Source: Cupriavidus taiwanensis LMG 19424 (lineage in GTDB: Bacteria; Pseudomonadota; Gammaproteobacteria; Burkholderiales; Burkholderiaceae). From it: DNA of 64,000 bases. Of this stretch, positions 8,573-17,107 are shown one piece after another. A program made the translations under genes and the position numbers. The stretch lies in the NCBI RefSeq assembly GCF_000069785.1, contig NC_010530.1:2350001-2414000 (forward strand). Reading direction: 5' to 3'. Numbering within the stretch: the stretch's first letter is position 1; every line of letters begins with the position of its first letter. The notes under the pieces are model-generated. The model saw only the letters and a program-made list of their open reading frames with translations, was not told the DNA's origin and ran no database searches.

Positions 8573-8600
8573 GATATTCTGTATATTACATACTAACACC
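8573..8600 (-). promoter_or_regulatory. AT-rich promoter/operator-like site before the hydrolase gene
   Basis: In a strongly GC-rich region, a short AT-rich stretch includes GTATATTACATAC (8581-8593), an imperfect dyad (GTAT...ATAC) 50-60 bp upstream of the hydrolase ATG. It resembles operators of small TetR/PadR/MarR-type regulators. No such regulator is adjacent, so the assignment is weak. Confidence 0.35.
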
Positions 8601-8703
8601 ATGGGACGCCAGCCGGGGGCGGCTCGCTAATGCACGGCGCCTCGCGCCGCCTGAGCATTTGGCCACCGACGCAATGGAACACGCTCGTCAATGGCCCGGC
8701 GCG

Positions 8704-9087
8704 TCACTGTATGGAGGGCACGATGCCGAGCTTCTCTGCGAGCATTCGCTCATAGACGCCAAAGTGCTTGTCTACCTCCGCCTGGCTGACTACCACGATT
8801 TCCACAGCGACCTGGCCTACCTTCAACCCAAGCATCGTGGACAACGCTAACTCCAGGTGCGGGGCCGCTTCGCGGTCCTTGGCAAACGTCGTGCCGACGC
8901 TGACCGTGTAGGCCCTCTCCCCTTCACTGCTTACCTCAACCAGCCTTGCAGCCGCGCTCAGGTTGCTCTCGATGGCAATCCTGGCGAGTTCCGCTACACA
9001 CCGCGTCCTCTCCGTGGGGAACCCGCGCGCGCATCTCAGCCGCAGTCGATGCTTGCCCAGCGTGATCCACTCGGAATCAAACTCCAT
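8704..9087 (-). CDS. Hypothetical protein
   Basis: This is a 127-residue soluble protein without a signal peptide, membrane segment or recognised motif. It is rich in alternating hydrophobic and charged residues, compatible with a small alpha/beta fold (for example LKVGQVAVEIVVVSQAEVDK). A purine-rich ribosome binding site (AGGGAG) lies just upstream of the ATG. It lies 132 bp downstream of the Hsp20 pair on the same strand, so it may be heat-shock co-regulated, but this is positional only. Function unknown. Confidence 0.6.
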   Translation of the reverse strand: MEFDSEWITLGKHRLRLRCARGFPTERTRCVAELARIAIESNLSAAARLVEVSSEGERAYTVSVGTTFAKDREAAPHLELALSTMLGLKVGQVAVEIVVVSQAEVDKHFGVYERMLAEKLGIVPSIQ

Positions 9088-9219
9088 CGAAGTCTCCCTT
9101 TGTTAAAAGATATGCATGGACCTTGAGCCGGCGGGCAGGCAACGACGAATGCCAGGCCCATCCGGCAAGCGGCGCGCCGGCAGCGCGCGGGTTGGCACCG
9201 CCGGCGCGCCAACGGCCAC

Positions 9220-9627
9220 TCACGCCACGGTGACTGCGATGCGGCGCGGGCGTGCTTCCTCGCGCCGCGGGATCGTCAATTTCAGTACGCCGTCGTGCAG
9301 GTTCGCCTCGATTCTCGACGTGTCAAGATCGGCACTTAACGAGAAGGCGCGAGCGAAGTGCGGCTCGCGGATTTCCGCGTGTTGCACTCGCAGTCCCTTG
9401 GGAGTGGGCACCACCGCCTCGGCCTCGATATGGAGGTTGCCATCATGGACATTCACCTCGAGCTTGTCCTTCGTCACGCCCGGAAGGTCGGCCCAAAGGG
9501 TGACACCGTTGCTGTCCTCGACGATGTCGACCGCGGGCAGCAACGTCATGGTCGGCAGCGACTTTTCCTCCTGGCCTTTTGTCACCGCACCCTGGCTGCG
9601 TTCAACCACTTGCGTCGTATCGTTCAT
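9220..9627 (-). CDS. Small heat-shock protein Hsp20 (second of pair)
   Basis: This is a 135-residue alpha-crystallin-domain chaperone, an ATP-independent holdase that binds unfolding proteins in the cytoplasm. The alpha-crystallin domain covers about residues 30-130, with the typical ADLPGV segment in the first strands and the C-terminal signature LHDGVLKLTIPR. The short C-terminus ends in R-R-I-A-V-T-V, close to the I-x-I/V oligomerisation motif. It starts 15 bp after the first Hsp20 gene with ribosome binding site GAGGAG, so the two form one operon, as in class A/B sHsp pairs. Confidence 0.92.
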   Translation of the reverse strand: MNDTTQVVERSQGAVTKGQEEKSLPTMTLLPAVDIVEDSNGVTLWADLPGVTKDKLEVNVHDGNLHIEAEAVVPTPKGLRVQHAEIREPHFARAFSLSADLDTSRIEANLHDGVLKLTIPRREEARPRRIAVTVA

Positions 9628-9642
9628 GGCTTGCTCCTCGTG

Positions 9643-10083
9643 TTACTGGACCGTGATTGCCCGAGGCTTCGAGGCTTCCTGCTTGCCAACCGTGACGGAC
9701 AGGCAGCCGTTGGCATAGCGCGCCTGGACGTTTCCCGGGTCGGCGCTCTGCGGCAACTCCACCACGCGACGGAAGCTGCCGGTGAATCGCTCCTGCTTGT
9801 ACAGCCGCAATTCCGGATCGTCGACCGCATGTGTCGGCTCGCGCTCGCCGCTGATGGTCAGCAAGCCTTTGTCGATCGACACCTCGAGCTTGTCTTGCCG
9901 AATCCCCGGTACGAACGCCACCACCTCGAACGAGTCGTCCGTGGCGCCGATATTGACGGGTGGAAAGGCTCCGAAACGGCCGGAACGAATGCTGGATGGG
10001 AATCCGCCCACCAAGCTCGCCATCTGCCTTTGCATGCGGTCGAGCTCGTTGAACAGGTCGGTTCCGAAGAATAGATCACTCAT
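9643..10083 (-). CDS. Small heat-shock protein Hsp20 (first of pair)
   Basis: This 146-residue alpha-crystallin/Hsp20 chaperone has an N-terminal arm of about 40 residues (MSDLFFGTDLFNELDRMQRQ). Its crystallin domain contains VVAFVPGI and the signature YANGCLSVTV, and its C-terminal tail ends with the I-x-V-type motif AITV. The frame continues upstream to 10158, but the ATG at 10083 has a perfect AGGAGG eight bases upstream and fits the family length. The ribosome binding site is buried in a hairpin and a sigma-32-like promoter lies further upstream, so both transcriptional and translational heat control are likely. Confidence 0.93.
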   Translation of the reverse strand: MSDLFFGTDLFNELDRMQRQMASLVGGFPSSIRSGRFGAFPPVNIGATDDSFEVVAFVPGIRQDKLEVSIDKGLLTISGEREPTHAVDDPELRLYKQERFTGSFRRVVELPQSADPGNVQARYANGCLSVTVGKQEASKPRAITVQ

Positions 10084-10091
10084 GGTCGTAT

Positions 10092-10114
10092 CCTCCTTCG
10101 ATGCAGCAAGGAGG
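10092..10114 (-). promoter_or_regulatory. Candidate RNA thermometer hairpin over the Hsp20 ribosome binding site
   Basis: In the transcript, CCUCCUU pairs perfectly over 7 bp with AAGGAGG, with a 9-nt loop (GCUGCAUCG). The 3' arm contains the whole Shine-Dalgarno sequence, and the ATG follows 8 nt later. Such occlusion is the principle of ROSE-type and related thermometers that control small heat-shock genes. The 5' side also contains UUGCU, reminiscent of the ROSE U-U/C-G-C-U element. This is a prediction from sequence only. Confidence 0.6.
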
Positions 10115-10207
10115 CGAAGGGGCAACGCGCTACCATTCACCTGCCAGGCTGCTGGCAAACAAACAGAAACACGCAGCGCGCAACGTCGCGACTGCCTGAG
10201 CGAAAAA

Positions 10208-10238
10208 TAAAATAGTCACGGCGGCGGGAAATTTCAAG
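10208..10238 (-). promoter_or_regulatory. Sigma-32 (RpoH)-like promoter for the Hsp20 operon
   Basis: On the minus strand, CTTGAAAT (10231-10238) matches the RpoH -35 consensus CTTGAAA. About 14 nt later comes an AT-rich -10 region (ACTATTTTA, 10208-10216), a poorer match to CCCCATNT. The implied leader is about 115 nt and would contain the hairpin at 10092-10114. Confidence 0.55.
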
Positions 10239-10278
10239 AGGGATCGCGTTGGACTCGCCGCGTAGGCCGCGGTGATCT

Positions 10279-10530
10279 TTGAATCTCCAGTGGCCCGTCC
10301 TCGGTCAAGACCGTTTTGGCGCTCTTGCCATTGCGCTGATTGGCCGTGCCGGCTGGGCGCTCAGCGCCAGCCGGGTAGCCCAGATGATGGCCGAGCTCAG
10401 CGCCCAGCGCCCCGCGCGATCAGGGCCTTCTTGAATGCCATTGAGGCGTCCTGCACGGCCCCAGCGGTCATCGGCCCCTTGACGAAATGGCCGATCAGGT
10501 CCTCGGGGATGCTCGCACCCCGGTCGGCGG
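10279..10530 (-). pseudogene. IS256-family transposase remnant (N-terminal fragment, frameshifted)
   Basis: Reading the minus strand from about 10530, the product runs IPEDLIGHFVKGPMT, then KKALIAR. After a frame change near 10405, it continues GALGAELGHHLGYPAG, NQRNGKSAKTVLTEDGPLEI. This is the conserved N-terminus of IS256/ISMsm-type mutator transposases (ELxHHLGY, NxRNGxSxKTV, GPLEI). The single frame is broken by the shift and the remaining 300 or so residues, including the DDE catalytic part, are absent. It abuts the 3' end of the Bug gene and may have replaced that gene's original terminus. Confidence 0.8.
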
Positions 10531-10541
10531 GAACCGCATTT

Positions 10542-11537
10542 TCACCGCCGAAAATTGCCGGCGACTCCCGCCTTTGCACCCTCTGTCTCATCCGCAACCA
10601 GGTTGCGGTCAGCGACCAGCCTGCTCCATCGCGCCAGCTCCTGCCGAATAAACGCCTGGAAGTCCGCAGGGCCCGCATGCACGACCTTGAAACCGTAACC
10701 TGAAAGTACCTCGTTCTTCGACAAATCGGACAGGACCTGCTTCACCGCCAGATCGAGTTTCTCGATTCTCTCCCGCGCGGTCCCCTTGGGGGCCAGAACG
10801 CCATACCACCCGGTGACCAACATGTTCCGCACCCCGGCCTCCGCAAACGTGGGCGTCTCAGGCGCGATCGGCAGACGCGTGTCGTTCGCAATCGCCAGTG
10901 CCCGCAACTTCCCGGATTTGACGTGCCTGAGACTGTCGGCCCCTGCGAACACTGCGTCCACGTCACCGCTGATCGCTGCCGTGACCGCCTGGACGCCGCC
11001 GTGGTACGGCACATGGGTCACTCGCATCGCGGCGGATTGCGAGAGCAACTCTATGGCGAGATGGCTGGTATTTCCGTATCCGGACGATGCCACGCTTACC
11101 GGGCGGGACTTCGCGCGCACGATCAGGTCGGATACGGAGGTGATTTCCGAAGTGGCGCCCACATACAGAACCAATGGTTGCTTTGCCAGCAGAGAAACTG
11201 GCTGGAAATCACTGACGGGATCGTAGCCAGCCGACCGGCTCACGAGTGGCCCGATCGCATAGGCAGCCAGGGCGAGCACGAGGGTATAGCCATCGTTCCT
11301 GGCGCGTTGTACGTGGCGCAAGGCGATTTGTCCGCCCGCGCCTGGCTTGTATTGAAGCACCACAGGGACGCCCAGTGCGGTCTGCAGTCCGTCACCGAGC
11401 GGGCGCGCCATCAGGTCCGCTGGCCCTCCCGGAGGATAAGGCACGACGATGGTGATGGGTTGATCCGGGTAGCCGGCCCACGCTGGCTGAACCGACGCGA
11501 TCGTTCCTGCCACCACGAACCATCCGCCGGTTCGCAT
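10542..11537 (-). CDS. Bug/TctC-family periplasmic solute receptor
   Basis: This 331-residue protein belongs to the tripartite tricarboxylate transporter receptor (Bug) family, periplasmic proteins that bind small carboxylates or other metabolites. The ATG at 11537 gives a good signal peptide (cleavage after QPAWA), while the frame extends to a TTG at 11564. Family hallmarks are YPDQPITIVVPYPPGGPAD near the mature N-terminus, KPGAGG, and VPYHGG in the second lobe. No TctA/TctB partner genes are adjacent, so it is an orphan. The last residues (GAKAGVAGNFRR) are unusual and abut an IS256 remnant, suggesting an altered C-terminus. Confidence 0.85.
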   Translation of the reverse strand: MRTGGWFVVAGTIASVQPAWAGYPDQPITIVVPYPPGGPADLMARPLGDGLQTALGVPVVLQYKPGAGGQIALRHVQRARNDGYTLVLALAAYAIGPLVSRSAGYDPVSDFQPVSLLAKQPLVLYVGATSEITSVSDLIVRAKSRPVSVASSGYGNTSHLAIELLSQSAAMRVTHVPYHGGVQAVTAAISGDVDAVFAGADSLRHVKSGKLRALAIANDTRLPIAPETPTFAEAGVRNMLVTGWYGVLAPKGTARERIEKLDLAVKQVLSDLSKNEVLSGYGFKVVHAGPADFQAFIRQELARWSRLVADRNLVADETEGAKAGVAGNFRR

Positions 11538-11791
11538 TTTTGCTGCGAGTCTTTGCACAATCAAAAACGGTAAAAATTAAGCCATTGCCGCAAGGCGATC
11601 GGGGACGGCAGGTTATTTAAGGATTTACTGGGTAAACACGGAAGGTGACACGCGGTCAGTGCAACACCGCAGGCACATCAGCGGCTGCCGATTATGTGTC
11701 GAGATGGGGGATTTGGTAAGATGCGGACCTCCCGGCTGCGCCTGCAAGCTAGCCGTTTTTTTGCACATTGGTCCCGAAAACGGTGCTTTCC

Positions 11792-14700
11792 ATGTTTTTT
11801 CCGCAGGCGGGAGCACGCCTAGGCTTTGATTCCACATGGGAGGCAGGCGACCGGCTGTTCGGCCGCGGCTGGCTGATGCAGGACGATGGTTCCAAGGTGT
11901 CCGTGCTCGGTGTCTGGCCTGCCAACGATCCCTCCGCCCCGGCCGCGCTTGACCGGCTCGGTCACGAATATGCGCTTCGTGACACCATCGATGCGACCTG
12001 GGCCGCCCGCCCGCTAAGGTTCTTGTGCGAGCGCGACACGGCAGTGCTGCTGCTCGACGATCCCGGCGGTGAGCCACTCGTCCACCTGGTGGGTGGGCCG
12101 ATGGACCCGGCGATGTTTCTCGACATTGCCGTGGCGGTAACCATGGCTGTCAGCCATCTCCATCAGCGCGGGCTGATTCACAAGGATTTGAAGCCCGCCC
12201 ATGTTTTGGTGGCGCCGGACCGGCGCCAGGTCTGGTTGACGGGCTTCGGCATCGCGTCGCGAGTGCCGCGCGGCGCCCAGGCACGTGCGGACATCAGTGA
12301 CATCTCCGGTACGCTGCCCTATATGGCGCCAGAACAGACGGGCCGGATGAATCGCCCTATCGACGCACGCAGCGACCTGTATGCCCTGGGTGTTACCTTT
12401 TACCAGATGCTGACTGGTGTGCTGCCCTTCGTCGCCAGTGAACCCCTTGACTGGGTCCATGCACACTTGGCGCGCTCGCCGTGGCCGCCGGCAGAACGCA
12501 ACCCGGCCGTGCCTGCGATGCTTTCGGCGCTTGTCATGAAGCTCCTGGCGAAAGCTCCCGAGGAGCGCTACCAGACGGCCGCAGGCCTGGTGCGCGACCT
12601 GCAGCATTGCCGTCGCGCGTTGTCGGCGCAGGGGCAGATTGCAGCGTTCGAACTGGGGCAGCGCGACCTTTCGGAGGTCCGGGTCATCCCCGACCGCCTC
12701 TATGGTCGCGAGCAAGCCATGGCGACGCTGGTGGAAGCGTACGAGCGCGTGGCCTCCACGGGGCGCAGCGAAATCGTGATGGTTTCCGGCCATTCTGGCG
12801 TAGGCAAGACGTCGCTCATGCGGGCGTTTGCTGGCGCGGTTGCCGGACGCGGCGGGATTCATGCCGCCGGCAAGGCCGACGCGCCGGCTGACGTAGCGGC
12901 CGAGGCGCCCGTCGATGCGGGCGTACGGCTGCCCTATGCAACGCTCGCGCGAGCGCTCAGCGGCCTGTTGCGAATTGGACTGGCAGATCACGCGGCCGAC
13001 ATGGCTCCCTGGCGCACCGTCATCGCGCAGGCGCTGGGGCCGAATGCCGGTGCGCTGGTGCCCTTGCTGCCCGAACTGAAGACGCTGCTCGGTCCGGTAC
13101 CGTGGATGCGGGAAACGCCGCCGCGCGAAACCGGGCCGCAGGTGCGGCTTGCGCTGCGCAACCTCGTGGCCGCTCTGGCGAGAACCGCGCGGCCGCTGAC
13201 GCTGTGCCTCGACGACATCCAGTGGCTCGACAACGAAAGTGTCACGCTGCTGCACCAGATGCTGACTGACCCGGGCACGGCAGACCTGCTTGTGGTCTGC
13301 ACCTGTCGCAGCCACGAAGTCGCAGACGACCAGCGCGCGATCCACGGTGTCGATGCGTTACGCGCGGGCGGCGCCGCCGTGGTCCATGTCGAGCTGGGTT
13401 GTCTCGGCGAATCGGACCTGCGGCAGCTCGTCGCCGACGCACTCCATTGCAATACCGACACGGGTGCGCCGCTTGCGCGACTGGTGATGGAGAAGACGGC
13501 AGGCAATGCGTTCTTCGCCACGCAGTTCATCAGTGAGCTGTCCCACGAGGGGCTGCTGCAATTCGACCACGAGGCGGCACGCTGGACCTGGGACCTCGAC
13601 CAGCTCGCCGCCAAGGCGCTGACCGACAACGTGGTAGCGCTGATGGTGGGTCGGATCGACCGGCTGGCGGCCAGTACACGATCGGTACTGGCCCTGCTTG
13701 CCTGCCTTGGCAACGACTCCACGGTCGACACCCTGGCGCGGGGCTGGAGCGGCGACGCCCGCGAACTGGAGCCCGCGATCCGGGAAGCCGTGCACGCGGG
13801 GCTGGTCTCATGCAGGGAGAACGTGCTGCGCTTCTCCCACGATCGCGTCCTCGAAGCGGCCTATTCGCGCATCGCCGAGCCAACGCGGCAGGCGTTCCAT
13901 TTGCGTGTCGGCCGGCTGCTGCTCGAGCGCACGCCGTCCGACGAGATCGAGGCGAACGTCTTCACCATCGTCGGACAGTTGAACCGCGCGACCGAGAGCC
14001 TCGAGGCGCAGGAAGAGCGCGACAGGCTCGCGAAACTCAACCTGGCTGCCGCCTTGCGCGCCAAGTCCGCATGCGCCAACACCGCGGCGCTGCACTATCT
14101 GTCGGTAGGACTCGCGCTGCTGGGCGATCACGGCTTCGCACGGCACCAGGCCCTCGCCTTCGCCTTGACGCTGCACACGGCCGAATGCGAGTTTCTCACC
14201 GGGGATTCGGCGCGCGCCGAGCATCGGTTGGAGTCACTGGCCGCGCGGACCTCGTCGATCACCGCGCTGGCAGTCCTGACGCAACTCCAGCTGGGCCTTC
14301 TGATGACCGGCGGGCGCCGTGCCGAAGCGGTCACGGTCGGGCTGGCCTACCTGCAGCGTGCCGGGGTCGAATGGGCCTCGCATCCGACTGCAACGGCATT
14401 GGCGCACGAGGAGGCGCTGTTCGCCCGCCACCTCGGCGGGCGCGAGATCGCCGAACTGGCTGCGCTGCCACCGATGACTGACCCCGGTGCGCTCGCGACG
14501 ATGCGCGTGCTGATTGCGCTGGTGCAGCCGGCCTGGTACACCGACGATCCATTGCGCCGGCTTGTGCTGCTACGCATGGTCAACCTGAGCCTGGCGCATG
14601 GCAACAGCGACGAATCGGCGCTGGCCTATGCATGGGTGGCCATGCTGAACGTGGCCGCCTCCACCGATGAGCCGGCCGGCGTCGCATTCGAGCGGCTGTC

Positions 14701-17011
14701 GCTCGAGGTTGCGGAACGGCGGGGCATCGAGCGGATACGCGCACGCGTATATCAAGTCGTCGGCGGGAATCTGCTGCACTGGTCCAAGCCGCTGCGCGTC
14801 GCGCGCGGCCTGGTGCGTCAGGCATTGGCGTTGACGCAGCAGATCGGCGACCTCACCTATGCGGCCTACATCCGCAGCAACCTGATGACGCATGCGCTGG
14901 CAATCGGAGATCCGCTCGGCAGCGTGCAACGCGATGCCGACTCGGGCAGCGTTTTCGCATGGGGGCCGCGATTCACGCTGGTAGCAGACCGCCTTGCGCC
15001 CCAACGCCAGCTCGTCCGAACGCTGCGCGGATTGACGCCGGTCTTCGGCCGCTTCGACGCCAGGGATTTCAGCGAAGCCGCGTTCGAAGCCCGGTTGCGC
15101 GGCGACGTGGGCCTGCTGCTGGTGTCATGCTGGTACTGGATCCGCAAGCTTCAGGCTCGCTATCTGGCCGGCGCCGCGGCCGAGGCACTGGATGCGGCCG
15201 AGCAGGCACACCCGCTTCTGTGGACCTCGCCGGCCTATTTCGAGCAGGCGGAATACCATTTTTACGCCGCGCTGGCACGCGCGGCGTGCTGCAATCCCGC
15301 CGTCGAAGGTGAACTCACCGCGCACCTTCCCGCCCTGGCCGGGCACCACTGGCAGTTGGCGCAATGGGCACGGCGCTGTCCGGCGACGTTTGCGCACCGC
15401 GCCACGCTGGTCCAGGCGGAGATTGCACGGCTCGAAGGACGCGACATCGACGCGATGCGCGGGTACGAGTCGGCTATCGCCTCGGCACGCGAAAGCGACT
15501 TGATCCACATTCAGGCGCTGGCAAACGAACTGGCGGCGCGCTTTTATCTGGATCGTCGGCTCGATAACGTGGCGATGGTGTACTTGCGCCAGGCGCGTCA
15601 CGGCTACATGCGTTGGGGTGCAGACGCCAAGGTCTGGCAGCTCGATATGCAATATCCCGCGCTGGCAGCCGAGGCGGGAGCCGCCCTTGCCTCGACGCCG
15701 TCGATGGGCACGATTGGCGCGCCGCTCCAGCATCTGGACCTGGCCACGGTCATCGCGATCTCGGAGGCGATTTCGGGAGAAAGCGGGCTGGAACGGCTGC
15801 TGGCGACGCTGATCCGTACCGCAATCGAGCAGGCCGGCGCGACGCGTGGGCTGCTTATCTTGCCCGACGGCGCCGAACATCACGTGGCCGCCGAGGCTGC
15901 CGTGCGGGAGGAAACAGTCATGGTGACATTGTCCGTGCGGCCGCTCGATGCGGCCGACATGCCGTTGGCGATGATCGAGCACGTGCTGGATTCTCGCGAG
16001 CACGTGGTCATGAACGACGGATCCGCCAGCGGGGCCTTTTCCGCCGACCCCTTTGTTCGCCGACGCCAGGCACGTTCGATGCTGTGCCTGCCGCTGCTGA
16101 ATCAAGGCAGGCTGACCGGCGTGCTTTATCTTGAAAACGCACTTGCGCCAGGCGTGTTCGTTCCGGCACGGATCGAGGTGATCAAGCTGCTGGCGTTCCA
16201 GGCGGCCAGTGCCATCGAGAACAGCCGGCTTTCCGAGCACCGCCGGCGCGCAGATGAATCCTTGCGTCAGGCCCAGGCAGAGTTGGCTCACGCAAGCCGC
16301 GTCACGACACTCAACGCGCTGACAGCGTCAATCGCCCATGAGGTGAGCCAGCCAATCGCGGCATTGACCATCGAGGCACGCGCCGCGCTACGGTGGCTCC
16401 ATCGCAAGCAACCGGACCTCGAGCAGGCGGTCGCAGCCCTGGATGCCATTGTCGAGCAAGGAGAACGCGCTGGCAGCGTTATCGCGGGCATGCGCGCGAT
16501 GCTGCGCAAGGCCGGGCCGCAAGCGCAGCGGATCAATCTCAACGAGATGATCGCCGAGACGCTGCCCCTCTTTGCCGGCGAACTGGATCGCACCCAGGTC
16601 ATCCTGAAAACGGAACTCCTGCCCGCGCTACCCCTGGTGTGGGCTGACAAGATCCAGCTCCAGCAAGTGTTGCTGAATCTGGTGATCAATGCCGTCGAGG
16701 CAATGCGCGAGATCCTCGAGCATTCACGCGAGCTCACTGTACGCACCGCGGTCAGCCCAGCGCGTGAAGTCGTGGTCACAGTGCACGACGTCGGTATCGG
16801 CCTGCCTGCCGATACGGAGCAGGTGTTCCAGCCTTTCTACACGACCAAGGCCGAAGGCCTGGGCATGGGCCTGTCGATCTGTCGCGCCATCCTCGAAGCG
16901 CATGGCGGGCGCCTGCAAGCGCGGCCGAACCGGCCACGAGGCGCCGTATTCGAGTTCACATTACAGGCCACCGAAACTGCGCCAGAAGGGAACTGCGGCG
17001 CTCCGTCGTAA
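11792..17011 (+). CDS. Giant kinase-like/AAA ATPase/GAF/histidine kinase fusion (pseudokinase)
   Basis: This is a 1739-residue multidomain cytoplasmic signalling protein. Its parts in order are: a Ser/Thr-kinase-like domain (about 20-280), an AAA_16 ATPase with Walker A GHSGVGKT at 333-340 and Walker B LCLDDIQWLD, a long TPR-like helical region, a GAF domain (about 1340-1480), and a histidine kinase with H-box IAHEVSQP (His1516), N-box NLVINAVEA and the G-box GLGMGLS (about 1689). This architecture is known as the trifunctional Ser/Thr kinase/ATPase/sensor histidine kinase family. Here the kinase domain reads HKDLKPAH and GFG instead of HxDLKPxN and DFG, so it is probably inactive. ATG 11792 is preferred over an upstream TTG at 11768. 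No response regulator gene is adjacent. Confidence 0.9.
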   Translation: MFFPQAGARLGFDSTWEAGDRLFGRGWLMQDDGSKVSVLGVWPANDPSAPAALDRLGHEYALRDTIDATWAARPLRFLCERDTAVLLLDDPGGEPLVHLVGGPMDPAMFLDIAVAVTMAVSHLHQRGLIHKDLKPAHVLVAPDRRQVWLTGFGIASRVPRGAQARADISDISGTLPYMAPEQTGRMNRPIDARSDLYALGVTFYQMLTGVLPFVASEPLDWVHAHLARSPWPPAERNPAVPAMLSALVMKLLAKAPEERYQTAAGLVRDLQHCRRALSAQGQIAAFELGQRDLSEVRVIPDRLYGREQAMATLVEAYERVASTGRSEIVMVSGHSGVGKTSLMRAFAGAVAGRGGIHAAGKADAPADVAAEAPVDAGVRLPYATLARALSGLLRIGLADHAADMAPWRTVIAQALGPNAGALVPLLPELKTLLGPVPWMRETPPRETGPQVRLALRNLVAALARTARPLTLCLDDIQWLDNESVTLLHQMLTDPGTADLLVVCTCRSHEVADDQRAIHGVDALRAGGAAVVHVELGCLGESDLRQLVADALHCNTDTGAPLARLVMEKTAGNAFFATQFISELSHEGLLQFDHEAARWTWDLDQLAAKALTDNVVALMVGRIDRLAASTRSVLALLACLGNDSTVDTLARGWSGDARELEPAIREAVHAGLVSCRENVLRFSHDRVLEAAYSRIAEPTRQAFHLRVGRLLLERTPSDEIEANVFTIVGQLNRATESLEAQEERDRLAKLNLAAALRAKSACANTAALHYLSVGLALLGDHGFARHQALAFALTLHTAECEFLTGDSARAEHRLESLAARTSSITALAVLTQLQLGLLMTGGRRAEAVTVGLAYLQRAGVEWASHPTATALAHEEALFARHLGGREIAELAALPPMTDPGALATMRVLIALVQPAWYTDDPLRRLVLLRMVNLSLAHGNSDESALAYAWVAMLNVAASTDEPAGVAFERLSLEVAERRGIERIRARVYQVVGGNLLHWSKPLRVARGLVRQALALTQQIGDLTYAAYIRSNLMTHALAIGDPLGSVQRDADSGSVFAWGPRFTLVADRLAPQRQLVRTLRGLTPVFGRFDARDFSEAAFEARLRGDVGLLLVSCWYWIRKLQARYLAGAAAEALDAAEQAHPLLWTSPAYFEQAEYHFYAALARAACCNPAVEGELTAHLPALAGHHWQLAQWARRCPATFAHRATLVQAEIARLEGRDIDAMRGYESAIASARESDLIHIQALANELAARFYLDRRLDNVAMVYLRQARHGYMRWGADAKVWQLDMQYPALAAEAGAALASTPSMGTIGAPLQHLDLATVIAISEAISGESGLERLLATLIRTAIEQAGATRGLLILPDGAEHHVAAEAAVREETVMVTLSVRPLDAADMPLAMIEHVLDSREHVVMNDGSASGAFSADPFVRRRQARSMLCLPLLNQGRLTGVLYLENALAPGVFVPARIEVIKLLAFQAASAIENSRLSEHRRRADESLRQAQAELAHASRVTTLNALTASIAHEVSQPIAALTIEARAALRWLHRKQPDLEQAVAALDAIVEQGERAGSVIAGMRAMLRKAGPQAQRINLNEMIAETLPLFAGELDRTQVILKTELLPALPLVWADKIQLQQVLLNLVINAVEAMREILEHSRELTVRTAVSPAREVVVTVHDVGIGLPADTEQVFQPFYTTKAEGLGMGLSICRAILEAHGGRLQARPNRPRGAVFEFTLQATETAPEGNCGAPS

Positions 17012-17107
17012 TGGAAGAGAGCGGGTGTGCGAAACCTGAATTGCATTGGCCCCCCTTGCCCGCGCCGTCCTATACTCCGCATCACACCCTTCACCCAACC
17101 CCAAACC

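Noticed and set aside
10083..10158. Upstream start for the first Hsp20
   Set aside because: It would place the perfect AGGAGG and its hairpin inside the coding region and add residues not found in Hsp20 proteins.
11625..12077. Minus-strand 150-codon frame upstream of and across the start of the large kinase fusion
   Set aside because: No conserved features and antisense to a well-supported gene start.
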